From Halieaceae bacterium (GTDB taxonomy: Bacteria; Pseudomonadota; Gammaproteobacteria; Pseudomonadales; Halieaceae), in contig CABYEX010000042.1 in NCBI GenBank assembly GCA_902518075.1, forward strand, positions 1-8,861: DNA of 8,861 bases. The letters run 5' to 3'. The first letter of the stretch is position 1. Every line of letters starts with the position of its first letter. Made by a program: the position numbers and the translations under genes. The notes under the pieces were generated by a model, which was given only the letters and a program-made list of their open reading frames with translations, had not been told where the DNA came from and did not search any database. Positions 1 to 5,749 of this stretch are shown here, one piece after another.

Positions 1-2
1 TA

Positions 3-170
3 CTCTTTTTCTGTTCGTGGGCTTTGATATTTCAGCCTGCTTATATACTCGCGTACCATGAGATCAATTCACAACACGTCATTTTCTACCTTTTCACATT
101 AGTCTTGGCGCTAATTCTTTACCGGGAAAACAAAGCTGAAGCTAAAACGATATTCGTAGATGAATGGTGA
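3..170 (+). CDS. C-terminal fragment of a polytopic membrane protein (5' end outside window)
   Basis: An open frame runs from the left edge (frame beginning at base 3) to a TGA at 168-170 and gives 55 residues with no start codon inside the window. The fragment has two hydrophobic stretches, one around LFFCSWALIFQPAYILAY and one around VIFYLFTLVLALILY. A charged tail follows, with RENKAEAK and ending DEW. That is the pattern of the last two helices of a multi-pass inner-membrane protein with a short polar tail. I do not recognise the family. The composition is AT-richer than the genes to the right. The next 220 bases carry no convincing plus-strand gene. The call rests on the sustained hydrophobic and polar pattern, so it is plausible rather than certain. 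Confidence 0.5.
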   Translation, partial: LFFCSWALIFQPAYILAYHEINSQHVIFYLFTLVLALILYRENKAEAKTIFVDEW

Positions 171-393
171 ATTTAGAAGAGTAGTGCAGCAAAATAAAAT
201 ATTTTCGCACGGACGGCAGCAATAAACGGTTTAAGTTTCAAAAATGGCTGACGAATCTGTCTTGTTGGGCTTGCTGATCGTGGCCAAGGCGAATTTCTCA
301 ATCAGGTGTGAGCGTAAGGCTCGTGAGCCAGATAGCGGCGGGTTCTATTTTAATATTTGCTCTCGCATGGCCAGCATTGATGCGAAGAATATT
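171..393. other. Intergenic stretch with no supported gene
   Basis: This lies between the end of the membrane protein fragment and the 3' end of the minus-strand small-gene run, so two transcription units converge here. An open frame starting at 244 on the plus strand runs into the antisense of the 394-594 gene and has no Shine-Dalgarno, so I do not call it. A short GGCT/AGCC hairpin lies at 318-329 without a T tract and is too weak to call a terminator. A 10-base direct repeat (TGGCCAGCAT at 368-377 and 398-407) straddles the end of the small-gene run. Confidence 0.4.
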
Positions 394-594
394 TTATTGG
401 CCAGCATCACGTTGCTTGTGTCTGCGCTCGGCTTCCTCCAACAAATCACGTATCGTTTGAATTTCCAGCTGCAGCGAGTCCCGCATTAACTTGACTTCAT
501 CATTGAGCGCCCGCCCGCCATACCAGAGCAACCAGCAGTTGATTGCTAATAAAATACTGATGCCGCACATCGTAATAAAAACGAGTTGATCCAT
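394..594 (-). CDS. Small single-pass membrane protein with C-terminal coiled coil
   Basis: I do not recognise this gene. From the ATG at 594-592 it encodes 66 residues. The first part is one strong hydrophobic helix (about residues 4-27: LVFITMCGISILLAINCWLLWY). The rest is highly charged and heptad-like (about residues 30-62), rich in E, L, R and K, and suggests a coiled coil. The layout is an N-terminal anchor with a helical rod, as in small membrane scaffolds or phage i-spanins, but it is much shorter than Rz-type spanins and no homology is claimed. The start overlaps the stop of the upstream gene as TGATG, a typical translational coupling arrangement. A purine-rich GGGGGAG lies about 11 bases before the ATG. 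In-frame GTG codons at 603 and 597 are alternative starts. It is the last gene of the minus-strand run. Confidence 0.6.
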   Translation of the reverse strand: MDQLVFITMCGISILLAINCWLLWYGGRALNDEVKLMRDSLQLEIQTIRDLLEEAERRHKQRDAGQ

Positions 595-836
595 CACATC
601 CACTCTCCCCCGGTCTTAAAGACCTTCCCTCTGAAGTCAAAGTTTTTATCTTGCCAAGCGCCGACACCTGATTTGAATAAAGCTTGGTTCTTTTCGTTCC
701 ACTTATACTCAATGATTTTCCCGATGGTTACCAGCGCTGCGGCAGAGCTCGCCGAGAATGAGGTTTGTCTCATCCGCAGGCCGTTGTGGCTAGAATCAGA
801 GATCTTGAATATTAATGAGCTCTGTACACACCACAT
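594..836 (-). CDS. Small hypothetical protein, coupled to the downstream gene
   Basis: The family is unknown. The frame ends with TGA at 596-594, overlapping the ATG of the membrane coiled-coil gene by one base. The start is uncertain. I chose the ATG at 836 (80 residues, beginning MWCVQ). A TTG at 866 would extend it to 90 residues, and an ATG at 773 (MRQTSF) would give a 59-residue form. None has a strong Shine-Dalgarno. The C-terminal half is the most protein-like part, with a short apolar Ala-rich stretch (SASSAAALVTIGKII) followed by an aromatic and Lys-rich segment (YKWNEKNQALFK, GAWQDKNFDFRG). There is no long membrane helix and no clear signal peptide. The stop/start overlap is the best argument that it is real. 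Confidence 0.45.
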   Translation of the reverse strand: MWCVQSSLIFKISDSSHNGLRMRQTSFSASSAAALVTIGKIIEYKWNEKNQALFKSGVGAWQDKNFDFRGKVFKTGGEWM

Positions 837-870
837 CTGGCTTGGGTGAATGCATGATTGGCGCAATTCC

Positions 871-1041
871 CTAGTGCCTGTTGTCTTCTATCGCCACGAG
901 TTCTTCAACAGTCCGCAACGCCATCAGAAGATCACGGTCATCTCTGCAGCGTGCCCATCTGCTCAGTTGTGTAATGACTTCATTTTTCAGGTGCAAGACT
1001 TCTGCCGCGAGCAGTCGCTCACATAGGTCGTCTGAGTTCAT
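871..1041 (-). CDS. 56-residue helical hypothetical protein
   Basis: A small gene encoding 56 residues from ATG at 1041-1039 to TAG at 873-871. The protein begins MNSDDLCERLLAAEVLHLKN and ends EELVAIEDNRH. It has no membrane segment and is rich in Leu, Glu, Arg and Asp, so it should be almost entirely alpha-helical. The start is well supported: a GAGGGGG Shine-Dalgarno sits five bases before the ATG. It lies 34 to 97 bases upstream of the next minus-strand gene, depending on that gene's start, and probably opens a three-gene small operon. The family is not recognised. A small regulator, an antitoxin-like protein or an adaptor are all possible, and nothing here distinguishes them. Confidence 0.55.
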   Translation of the reverse strand: MNSDDLCERLLAAEVLHLKNEVITQLSRWARCRDDRDLLMALRTVEELVAIEDNRH

Positions 1042-1111
1042 GATTTCCCCCTCTTTGAGTTGTCGGAGTCGCCATTATTCTGAATCCAGAGTAGCGAAAT
1101 GGCTGCTTAAA

Positions 1112-1125
1112 TGCGAATCATCGCA
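1112..1125. repeat. Small inverted repeat (TGCGA-ATCA-TCGCA)
   Basis: A perfect 5-base inverted repeat with a 4-base loop lies in the 154-base gap between the transporter remnant and the 56-residue gene. It could be an operator or a weak hairpin upstream of the small-gene run. It has no T tract, and a 5-base repeat can arise by chance. Confidence 0.2.
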
Positions 1126-1195
1126 CTATCAGGGTAGGGGCGCTCGCTCCGATGAAAGAGGGCGTGGCGCATCAATTTCCGGAGGGATGGTTACC

Positions 1196-1438
1196 TTAAG
1201 CGCGCACCAAGGTGAATGCTCCAATAAGCATGAAGCTTGCTCCTGTGAGGTTGGTGGGATATTTCTCGTTGATGAAATATTAGAGAACAGTGCCAGCGAT
1301 GCCACCCGTAACAGTTGCAACGACCAGCGCTGCCGAAGCACCTAAAAATAAAAATACAGTCCACTTGCTGACGCCTTTGACCGCTCCGCCTTGGTAAGAT
1401 CCGTTTAGAGCTGCGGTCGCTAGGAATCCATCTTGCTG
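1196..1438 (-). pseudogene. 3' remnant of a DMT/SMR-like transporter with in-frame stop
   Basis: One minus-strand frame reads as transporter-like protein from 1438 to a TAA at 1198-1196, interrupted by a TAA at 1282-1280. Before the internal stop there is a hydrophobic helix (VFLFLGASAALVVATVTGG, then IAGTVL). Directly after it, in the same frame, come YFINEKYPTNLTGASFML and IGAFTLVRA. The order helix, short loop with an NEK-type polar motif, then a final Gly-rich helix resembles the last two helices of drug/metabolite transporter superfamily proteins. This is pattern similarity, not a search result. No start codon is available: a TAA at 1441-1439 closes the frame just upstream, where the acetyltransferase gene begins on the other strand. 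It is therefore read as a 5'-truncated, nonsense-mutated relic. The internal stop needs only one base change from a CAA or GAA codon. Confidence 0.5.
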
Positions 1439-1921
1439 TTAATTCGCCAGACAAAGATCAACGACTTTCCAAGCATCCTAGACATCAACGCAACGGAAGA
1501 AGATAAGACCAGCCAAATTGATCTAGCCAGAATTATCCAGCTGGATAGCTGGTCGGACTATCATAGAGTCGTGGTGGTGGAAGATGAGGTTGTTGGGTTT
1601 CTGCTGGTAATGAGTGAAGCATCAGATTACGACGGCGACAACTTTCGCTGGTTTGTCGAGCGATACAGGAGCTTCTTGTATGTCGATCGGATCGTGATCG
1701 CCCGGACTTTTGCGCGTCGCGGTATCGGGAGCGCTCTTTACGGCGATTTGATCCAGTTCGCAGTGACTCAAGGCTGGTCCACGCTGTGTTGTGAAATCAA
1801 CGTGTCTCCACCTAACCCAGTGTCGCATGGGTTTCACGCGCGCTTTGGGTTCAAGGAGGTGGGGCACAACGCAGAGGCGGGTGCGCCAAAGGTCGTCTCC
1901 TACCAAGTGGCAGAGATATAG
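1433..1921 (+). CDS. GNAT family N-acetyltransferase (COG3818-like)
   Basis: A 162-residue predicted cytoplasmic acetyltransferase that would use acetyl-CoA to modify an unknown amine. The fold order is clear: an N-terminal strand (LLIRQTKINDF), the central VVVVEDEVVGFLL hairpin, then FLYVDRIVIA (about 81-90). The acetyl-CoA pyrophosphate loop follows, RRGIGSALY (about 95-103). Next come a CCEINVSPPNP segment (119-129) and a C-terminal FHARFGFKEVG (134-144). The YDGDNFRWF stretch followed by FLYVDR, and the E-N-x-x-PPNP motif, are features I associate with the COG3818 branch of GNATs. The start is TTG at 1433 with AGGA seven bases upstream, and no ATG lies nearby in frame. The first six bases overlap the end of the transporter relic on the other strand. 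The phosphatase-like gene follows 63 bases later on the same strand. Confidence 0.88.
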   Translation: MLLIRQTKINDFPSILDINATEEDKTSQIDLARIIQLDSWSDYHRVVVVEDEVVGFLLVMSEASDYDGDNFRWFVERYRSFLYVDRIVIARTFARRGIGSALYGDLIQFAVTQGWSTLCCEINVSPPNPVSHGFHARFGFKEVGHNAEAGAPKVVSYQVAEI

Positions 1922-1984
1922 TATTGGCGTGGCGACTGTCATCTCGGAGAAGAACAACGATGAGGTGCCCTTGAGGGCCGAGAT

Positions 1985-2533
1985 ATGAAAACGATTTTTG
2001 TCACCTTTTTGCTCTTTCAATTGGCGGAGTCTTTACACGCCCACGCTGATGTAGTGAATTCAGATAGCAACGGTTTAAGCCTGCTAAACCGCATAGATTA
2101 CTCGCCGTCTTTGACGACCTCGGGTCAGCCGAATGAGGGGGAGCTGGCACTGATCGCATCGGCCGGCTTCGACCAGGTCATTTTTCTGGCATTTACCAAC
2201 CACCCCAAGGCAGTCGCTCACGAGGACGATATCGTGAGAGACCAAGGGCTTCAGTTCATCCACATCCCGGTCGAATGGGAGTCTCCCAGTCCAGCAGATT
2301 TCGCGGCTTTCGTTAAGGTGATGCAAACGTTTGGCAGCGGCAGGCCGCTGGTGCACTGCGAGGTGAACTTCAGGGCTTCTGTGTTTGGTTTTCTGTATCA
2401 AGTCCTATTCGAGGGAGCAGATGTGGACGCAGCGATGTCACTGATGCAGTCGATATGGGTGCCTAACGACACTTGGGAGGCTTTTATAGTGCGTGTTATG
2501 AATGACAAAGGGATCGACTATCTGGCGCTCTAG
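1985..2533 (+). CDS. Periplasmic protein-tyrosine-phosphatase-like protein
   Basis: A 182-residue protein with an N-terminal signal peptide (MKTIFVTFLLFQLAESLHAHA, cleavage near residue 21), so it should act in the periplasm. The body fits the dual-specificity/tyrosine phosphatase fold: a TSGQP motif at about 45-49, an alpha/beta core with the strand QVIFLAF (64-70), FIHIPVEWESPSPADF (91-106), and the P-loop-like LVHCEVNFRAS (122-132). The candidate catalytic residues are C125 and R130. Only four residues separate them, not the five of the classical HCx5R loop. I recall other bacterial members of this exported family having a similar HCxxNxRxS signature, so it is probably family-typical rather than damage. 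The true substrate is unknown. The start has GAGGG seven bases upstream. It probably shares a transcript with the acetyltransferase 63 bases upstream. Confidence 0.75.
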   Translation: MKTIFVTFLLFQLAESLHAHADVVNSDSNGLSLLNRIDYSPSLTTSGQPNEGELALIASAGFDQVIFLAFTNHPKAVAHEDDIVRDQGLQFIHIPVEWESPSPADFAAFVKVMQTFGSGRPLVHCEVNFRASVFGFLYQVLFEGADVDAAMSLMQSIWVPNDTWEAFIVRVMNDKGIDYLAL

Positions 2534-2578
2534 CAGTTCACCACGCGGCACCTAAAACTGTCACTGCGAGAGACGTCC

Positions 2579-2597
2579 CGAAAGGGCCTATCTTTCG
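2579..2597. repeat. Hairpin-forming inverted repeat (CGAAAG/CTTTCG)
   Basis: A perfect 6-base inverted repeat with a 7-base loop lies 46 bases after the phosphatase-like gene. The position suits a transcription end, but no run of T follows, so an intrinsic terminator is only a possibility. Confidence 0.25.
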
Positions 2598-2615
2598 CAA
2601 ACGCATTGATTTAAT

Positions 2616-2629
2616 TTGAGTAGTCTCAA
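2616..2629. promoter_or_regulatory. Small palindrome upstream of the exported protein gene (TTGAG-TAGT-CTCAA)
   Basis: A perfect 5-base inverted repeat lies in an AT-rich stretch 28 bases before the preferred start at 2658. The placement fits an operator near a promoter. No convincing -35/-10 pair could be assigned around it, so the role is inferred from position only. Confidence 0.2.
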
Positions 2630-2657
2630 TTTCGTAAAACTAACGATGGAGAAAGTG

Positions 2658-3206
2658 ATGAAGAAGCTTTATGTGAGTTTGATGGCAGGCGCCATGGTGG
2701 CAGTGTCCGCCCATGCGGCTGATGAGCCGGTAGTGATTGGCGAAGTGACGATGCCGGCTGTGGAAAATAGTGCGGCATTCAAGCAGGTGGAGAAAAAGCT
2801 CGGAAAGTGGGAGGGCAAGATGACCCAAGGCCTGACTGGCGCGGTCATTGACGTGTCCTATGAGTGGCGGCTGACCTCTGGGGGCAACACCATCACCGAG
2901 ACGCTGGTTGAAGATGGCGTTGAAATGCTCACCACCTATAGCGACGACAATGGCGAGCTGGTGGTGAAGCATTACTGCGCGCTGGGAACACAGCCAGTCT
3001 TTAGTGTCAGCAGTGTGTCAGATACCGAGCTGGAGCTGGCGCTCGATGAGTCAGCCAATGATCTTCACGCGGAACACGAAAGCTTTGTGACGTCGATGAA
3101 GTGGACGATGCAAGACGATGACAATAGCTCTATGCTCTTTACCAACACCCTCATGCTCAATGGCGAGTTTACCGAGAATTCGGCGCTGTTGACCCGCGTA
3201 GAATGA
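2658..3206 (+). CDS. Small exported protein of unknown function (DUF1579-like?)
   Basis: A 182-residue protein. The ATG at 2658 was chosen because GGAG lies six bases before it and it gives a clean signal peptide, MKKLYVSLMAGAMVAVSAHA, cut before ADEP. Earlier in-frame starts at 2616 and 2646 would put extra polar residues ahead of the signal. The mature protein has an LGKWEG motif (48-53), alternating beta-strand-like segments, and an HYCALGTQP motif (105-113) holding its only cysteine. The repeated strand pattern (ITETLVEDGVEMLTTYSDD, VFSVSSVSDTELELAL, SSMLFTNTLMLNGEF) suggests a small beta-barrel or lipocalin-like fold. An opening LxGxWxG and a central HYC..xNQP-like motif are familiar from uncharacterised secreted proteins near DUF1579, but I cannot confirm the family. 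The gene converges with the fucosidase gene, with 19 bases between their stops. Confidence 0.75.
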   Translation: MKKLYVSLMAGAMVAVSAHAADEPVVIGEVTMPAVENSAAFKQVEKKLGKWEGKMTQGLTGAVIDVSYEWRLTSGGNTITETLVEDGVEMLTTYSDDNGELVVKHYCALGTQPVFSVSSVSDTELELALDESANDLHAEHESFVTSMKWTMQDDDNSSMLFTNTLMLNGEFTENSALLTRVE

Positions 3207-3225
3207 TATGAGTGGGGACTTGGGC

Positions 3226-5043
3226 TTACTTTTCTGAATCGGTTAAAGGCTTCAAGGTTAACGAGCGCAGATTTATGGGGCGCCAGCCGGGCTCCTGAGG
3301 GCGTATTACTATTTTTGGTTCGCCCTCAGGCAGCTCCATTGTGCCTATCATCTGCCGCTGAAAGAGTGCAGGTCCTCCGGTTGCTTTCACCATAAACCGT
3401 TTTTCATTGGCACTGTTCGCCTGCAGAGAAAAGTTTGACCGTTCATCTGCCGCAACGTCGGCATAAATTTGGAACGTGCCCGGTCTGTCTATTGCTATGA
3501 CCCAGTCGACATGGCTGCGTGAATCTGTCCAGCCCTCGAGGTGGGGTGCCGAGTTACTGTCCAGGCCTATTTTCAGCCTGCCCCCATATCCCGGATTGTG
3601 AATGTTTGCATCGTCAACTGTGAGCGTTATCGCTCCTTCTGCTGTTTGTGTCGGGAGTATCCGCTCGACATCAAGTTTGCCCTTTACCTTTAAAACGACG
3701 ACCGTGCTGATGGGATCCAAGGCTTGATCGGGTAGACGCAAGACAATTCCCATCGCTGACTTGCGAACCTCAATTGGCAATTGGTAGTCGGCCAAAAAGT
3801 ACGCGCCGCTGACCTCGTTGCGCAGGCCGTCGACCCGAAGCTGGCCATCTTCTGGCCACTCAAATACGTGAAGGAACAGATCCGTTGCGTTCGAATATTC
3901 TCTCTTCGTCGCCCGACCCCACTTGAGCCGCACAAATGGACTGGCGTTCGTGCCATAAATCGATGAGGAGTTCACCTCCATCCAGTCGCCCACAGCCCTG
4001 AGACGCTCGACACTTTCCTGAGGGATTTCACCGCTGGCCGTAGGCCCGACATTGAGCAGGTAATTTCCACCTTTGCTGGCAACGTCGATTAAATTTCTGA
4101 TCAGTTGCTCACTGGACTTCCAGTCGTCATCGTAGGACTTATAACCCCAGGTGGTGTTCATGGTTTGGCAGGCTTCCCAGTCGTAGCCCAGCCCCGTTGG
4201 AGGAATGTGCTGCTCTGGGGTGCGGAGATCCCCAACCTCGCCGTACACACCATCTTTGCCATAGATCAATCGATTATTAAAAATGATGCCCGGCTGCAGG
4301 TCGGTAAGGCCGTCGAACATGGCGGCGCGGTTCGCGGTCATATCGATGGGCGTATCCCACCATAAAATCGAAATTTCGCCATAATTGGATAGCAGTTCTC
4401 GAACCTGAGGCACGGCAATGTCCCGTAGATAGTCATCCATATTGCCGTTTTGAGCCGGATCCCAACGTCCCTCCCACGTTGCGCCTCCGGGGTGCACCCA
4501 GTCTTGCGCTTGAGAATAGTAGAAGCCGAGTTTGATACCGTGTTTGCGAGCAGCCTCGGCTAGTGGTTTTAAAAGATCCTTGGCATGAGGCGTTGAGTCG
4601 ACGACGTTCCAGTCGCTGACCGCGGTGTCAAACATTGCGAACCCATCATGGTGCTTGGCGGTTATGACGATGTACTTCATCCCGGTATCCTTGGCGAGGC
4701 GCACCCAGGCCTCCGGGTCGTAATTCACAGGGTTGAATTCTCTGGAGTACTTTTGGTATTCGCTCACCGGGATACGACCATAGTGCATGATCCATTCGCC
4801 GATATTTTCTATTTGCTCGCCCTTATGCGTGCCCGCTGGCACCGCGTAGACCCCCCAGTGGATGAACAAGCCGAAGCGCGCCTCCCGCCACCAAGCCATA
4901 CGCTGGTTGCGGTCATCAGTGCTTTCATCGTGGTAGGGGCCTTGGTATAGGTTTTCATCTTCTGCAACGCCATGTACAGCTAAAGAGAGCAGGACCGAAA
5001 TGAGAGCCGTCTGGCAAACGCTTCTGAGCTTAGGTTTTTTCAC
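3226..5043 (-). CDS. Exported alpha-L-fucosidase (GH29) with C-terminal beta domain
   Basis: Glycoside hydrolase family 29, a retaining enzyme that removes terminal alpha-L-fucose, here acting in the periplasm or outside. Numbering is from the ATG at 5076. RFGLFIHWGVYAVPAG (67-82) opens the (beta/alpha)8 barrel. KHHDGFAMFD (141-150) is the conserved sugar-binding motif. ISILWWDTP (235-243) carries the expected nucleophile D241. TPEQHIP with E288 and DWEAC with E301 hold candidate acid/base residues, and GGNYLLNVGPTASGE (336-350) closes the domain. Residues from about 395 form a beta domain, and residues 485-612 an additional beta-sandwich-like region (HVDWVIAIDRPGTFQIYADV) often seen as an appendage in such hydrolases. 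I favour the GTG at 5043 (605 residues): GAGGG lies nine bases before it, and it gives a normal signal peptide (KKPKLR, then a hydrophobic stretch to VHGVA). The ATG at 5076 lacks a Shine-Dalgarno. No fucose uptake or catabolism genes adjoin it. Confidence 0.95.
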   Translation of the reverse strand: MKKPKLRSVCQTALISVLLSLAVHGVAEDENLYQGPYHDESTDDRNQRMAWWREARFGLFIHWGVYAVPAGTHKGEQIENIGEWIMHYGRIPVSEYQKYSREFNPVNYDPEAWVRLAKDTGMKYIVITAKHHDGFAMFDTAVSDWNVVDSTPHAKDLLKPLAEAARKHGIKLGFYYSQAQDWVHPGGATWEGRWDPAQNGNMDDYLRDIAVPQVRELLSNYGEISILWWDTPIDMTANRAAMFDGLTDLQPGIIFNNRLIYGKDGVYGEVGDLRTPEQHIPPTGLGYDWEACQTMNTTWGYKSYDDDWKSSEQLIRNLIDVASKGGNYLLNVGPTASGEIPQESVERLRAVGDWMEVNSSSIYGTNASPFVRLKWGRATKREYSNATDLFLHVFEWPEDGQLRVDGLRNEVSGAYFLADYQLPIEVRKSAMGIVLRLPDQALDPISTVVVLKVKGKLDVERILPTQTAEGAITLTVDDANIHNPGYGGRLKIGLDSNSAPHLEGWTDSRSHVDWVIAIDRPGTFQIYADVAADERSNFSLQANSANEKRFMVKATGGPALFQRQMIGTMELPEGEPKIVIRPQEPGWRPINLRSLTLKPLTDSEK

Positions 5044-5127
5044 TGGTGATATCCCTCGTACAAAAAAGCATATCATCTGGGCAAATCACGGAGCCACTCG
5101 CTTCGGGTTGCCTCAGTGGGTCAGATG

Positions 5128-5157
5128 TTGAAGCCAGGTCGGCCTCTCACCTAGTAT
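5128..5157 (+). promoter_or_regulatory. Candidate sigma70 promoter for the Coq4-like gene cluster
   Basis: TTGAAG at 5128-5133 and TAGTAT at 5152-5157 are separated by 18 bases, matching 4 of 6 consensus bases in each box. Transcription would begin near 5164, about 23 bases before the Coq4-like start. It lies in the 110- to 143-base divergent region shared with the fucosidase gene. This is a pattern match only. Confidence 0.4.
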
Positions 5158-5186
5158 GGGTGGCACATTGAGAGTCGAGGCTGACA

Positions 5187-5702
5187 ATGTATTTGCGTTA
5201 TCAAGAGCAAGACTGCGGCTTAACCCTCCGGGAGGGTATCGCCGAGTACCACGCTTACCTTGAAGCCATTGGCAGAAAGGCCATGGTCGATCATGCGGGT
5301 TCGCGCCTCATCCTTGAGCATGACGCGACACACGTGATTTTTGGTATGGACACGTCGCTGGAGCAGGAGGCCGGTCTCGATACCTGGTTGATTTTTGGAT
5401 GCCAATACCAATGGCGATACCTGCGCGGCTATGCACAACTGCCTGAGATCAAGGCACTGTATAAGGCATTGACTAAAGACGGCGGCTGGCTCCTCTTAAT
5501 CAAGCTTTATTGGAAATGCCTGGGCCTGAAATGGCGGATTATTCGGCGTACACGGCGCATGACACACAAGTGGCCTTTTCAGTTCCCCGAGGAATGGTTG
5601 GATCATCCTGTTGGGGCGTTGAGAGCGCAGCACGGCATCAGCACTCTGACGCGCGAGGAGCGTGCCACCGGCGATTTACTGCAGTGGAGCGGACAGTACT
5701 AA
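5187..5702 (+). CDS. Coq4-like protein (ubiquinone biosynthesis family)
   Basis: A 171-residue protein of the Coq4 family (PF05019). The diagnostic metal-binding motif HDxxH(x11)E is intact: H45, D46, H49 and E61, within LEHDATHVIFGMDTSLEQEA. The N-terminal part and a C-terminal hydrophobic stretch (WLLLIKLYWKCLG, 101-113) are consistent with membrane association. Eukaryotic Coq4 works in coenzyme Q biosynthesis, where recent work assigns it an oxidative decarboxylation step on the ring. Bacterial homologues are less understood, and here a role in quinone or another prenyl-lipid pathway is inferred from family. At about 170 residues it is shorter than mitochondrial Coq4, as expected without a targeting peptide. 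GAGG lies six bases before the ATG, and a promoter-like pair lies at 5128-5157. The next gene starts 47 bases after its stop, so co-transcription is likely. No other ubi/coq gene is in the window. Confidence 0.85.
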   Translation: MYLRYQEQDCGLTLREGIAEYHAYLEAIGRKAMVDHAGSRLILEHDATHVIFGMDTSLEQEAGLDTWLIFGCQYQWRYLRGYAQLPEIKALYKALTKDGGWLLLIKLYWKCLGLKWRIIRRTRRMTHKWPFQFPEEWLDHPVGALRAQHGISTLTREERATGDLLQWSGQY

Positions 5703-5749
5703 GGTGATTACGGCATTGCGGCACTCCCCTTGCAGCCAGCTCTAATCTG

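Noticed and set aside
244..489. 81-residue plus-strand open frame
   Set aside because: There is no ribosome-binding site, and its hydrophobic part is the antisense of the membrane coiled-coil gene, which has better gene features.
881..1345. 154-residue plus-strand open frame
   Set aside because: It is Ser/Arg/Cys-rich, has no recognisable fold or Shine-Dalgarno, and runs antisense across both the 56-residue gene and the transporter relic, which read as more natural proteins.
1..1440. Integron cassette array or attC sites
   Set aside because: The small unknown genes suggested cassettes, but no paired core and inverse core sites with the expected imperfect palindrome were found between them.
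1622..2020. 132-residue minus-strand open frame
   Set aside because: It is antisense to the well-supported acetyltransferase and has no protein-like pattern.
3690..4950. Several 60-100 residue frames inside the fucosidase gene
   Set aside because: All overlap conserved GH29 sequence in other frames and have no independent support.
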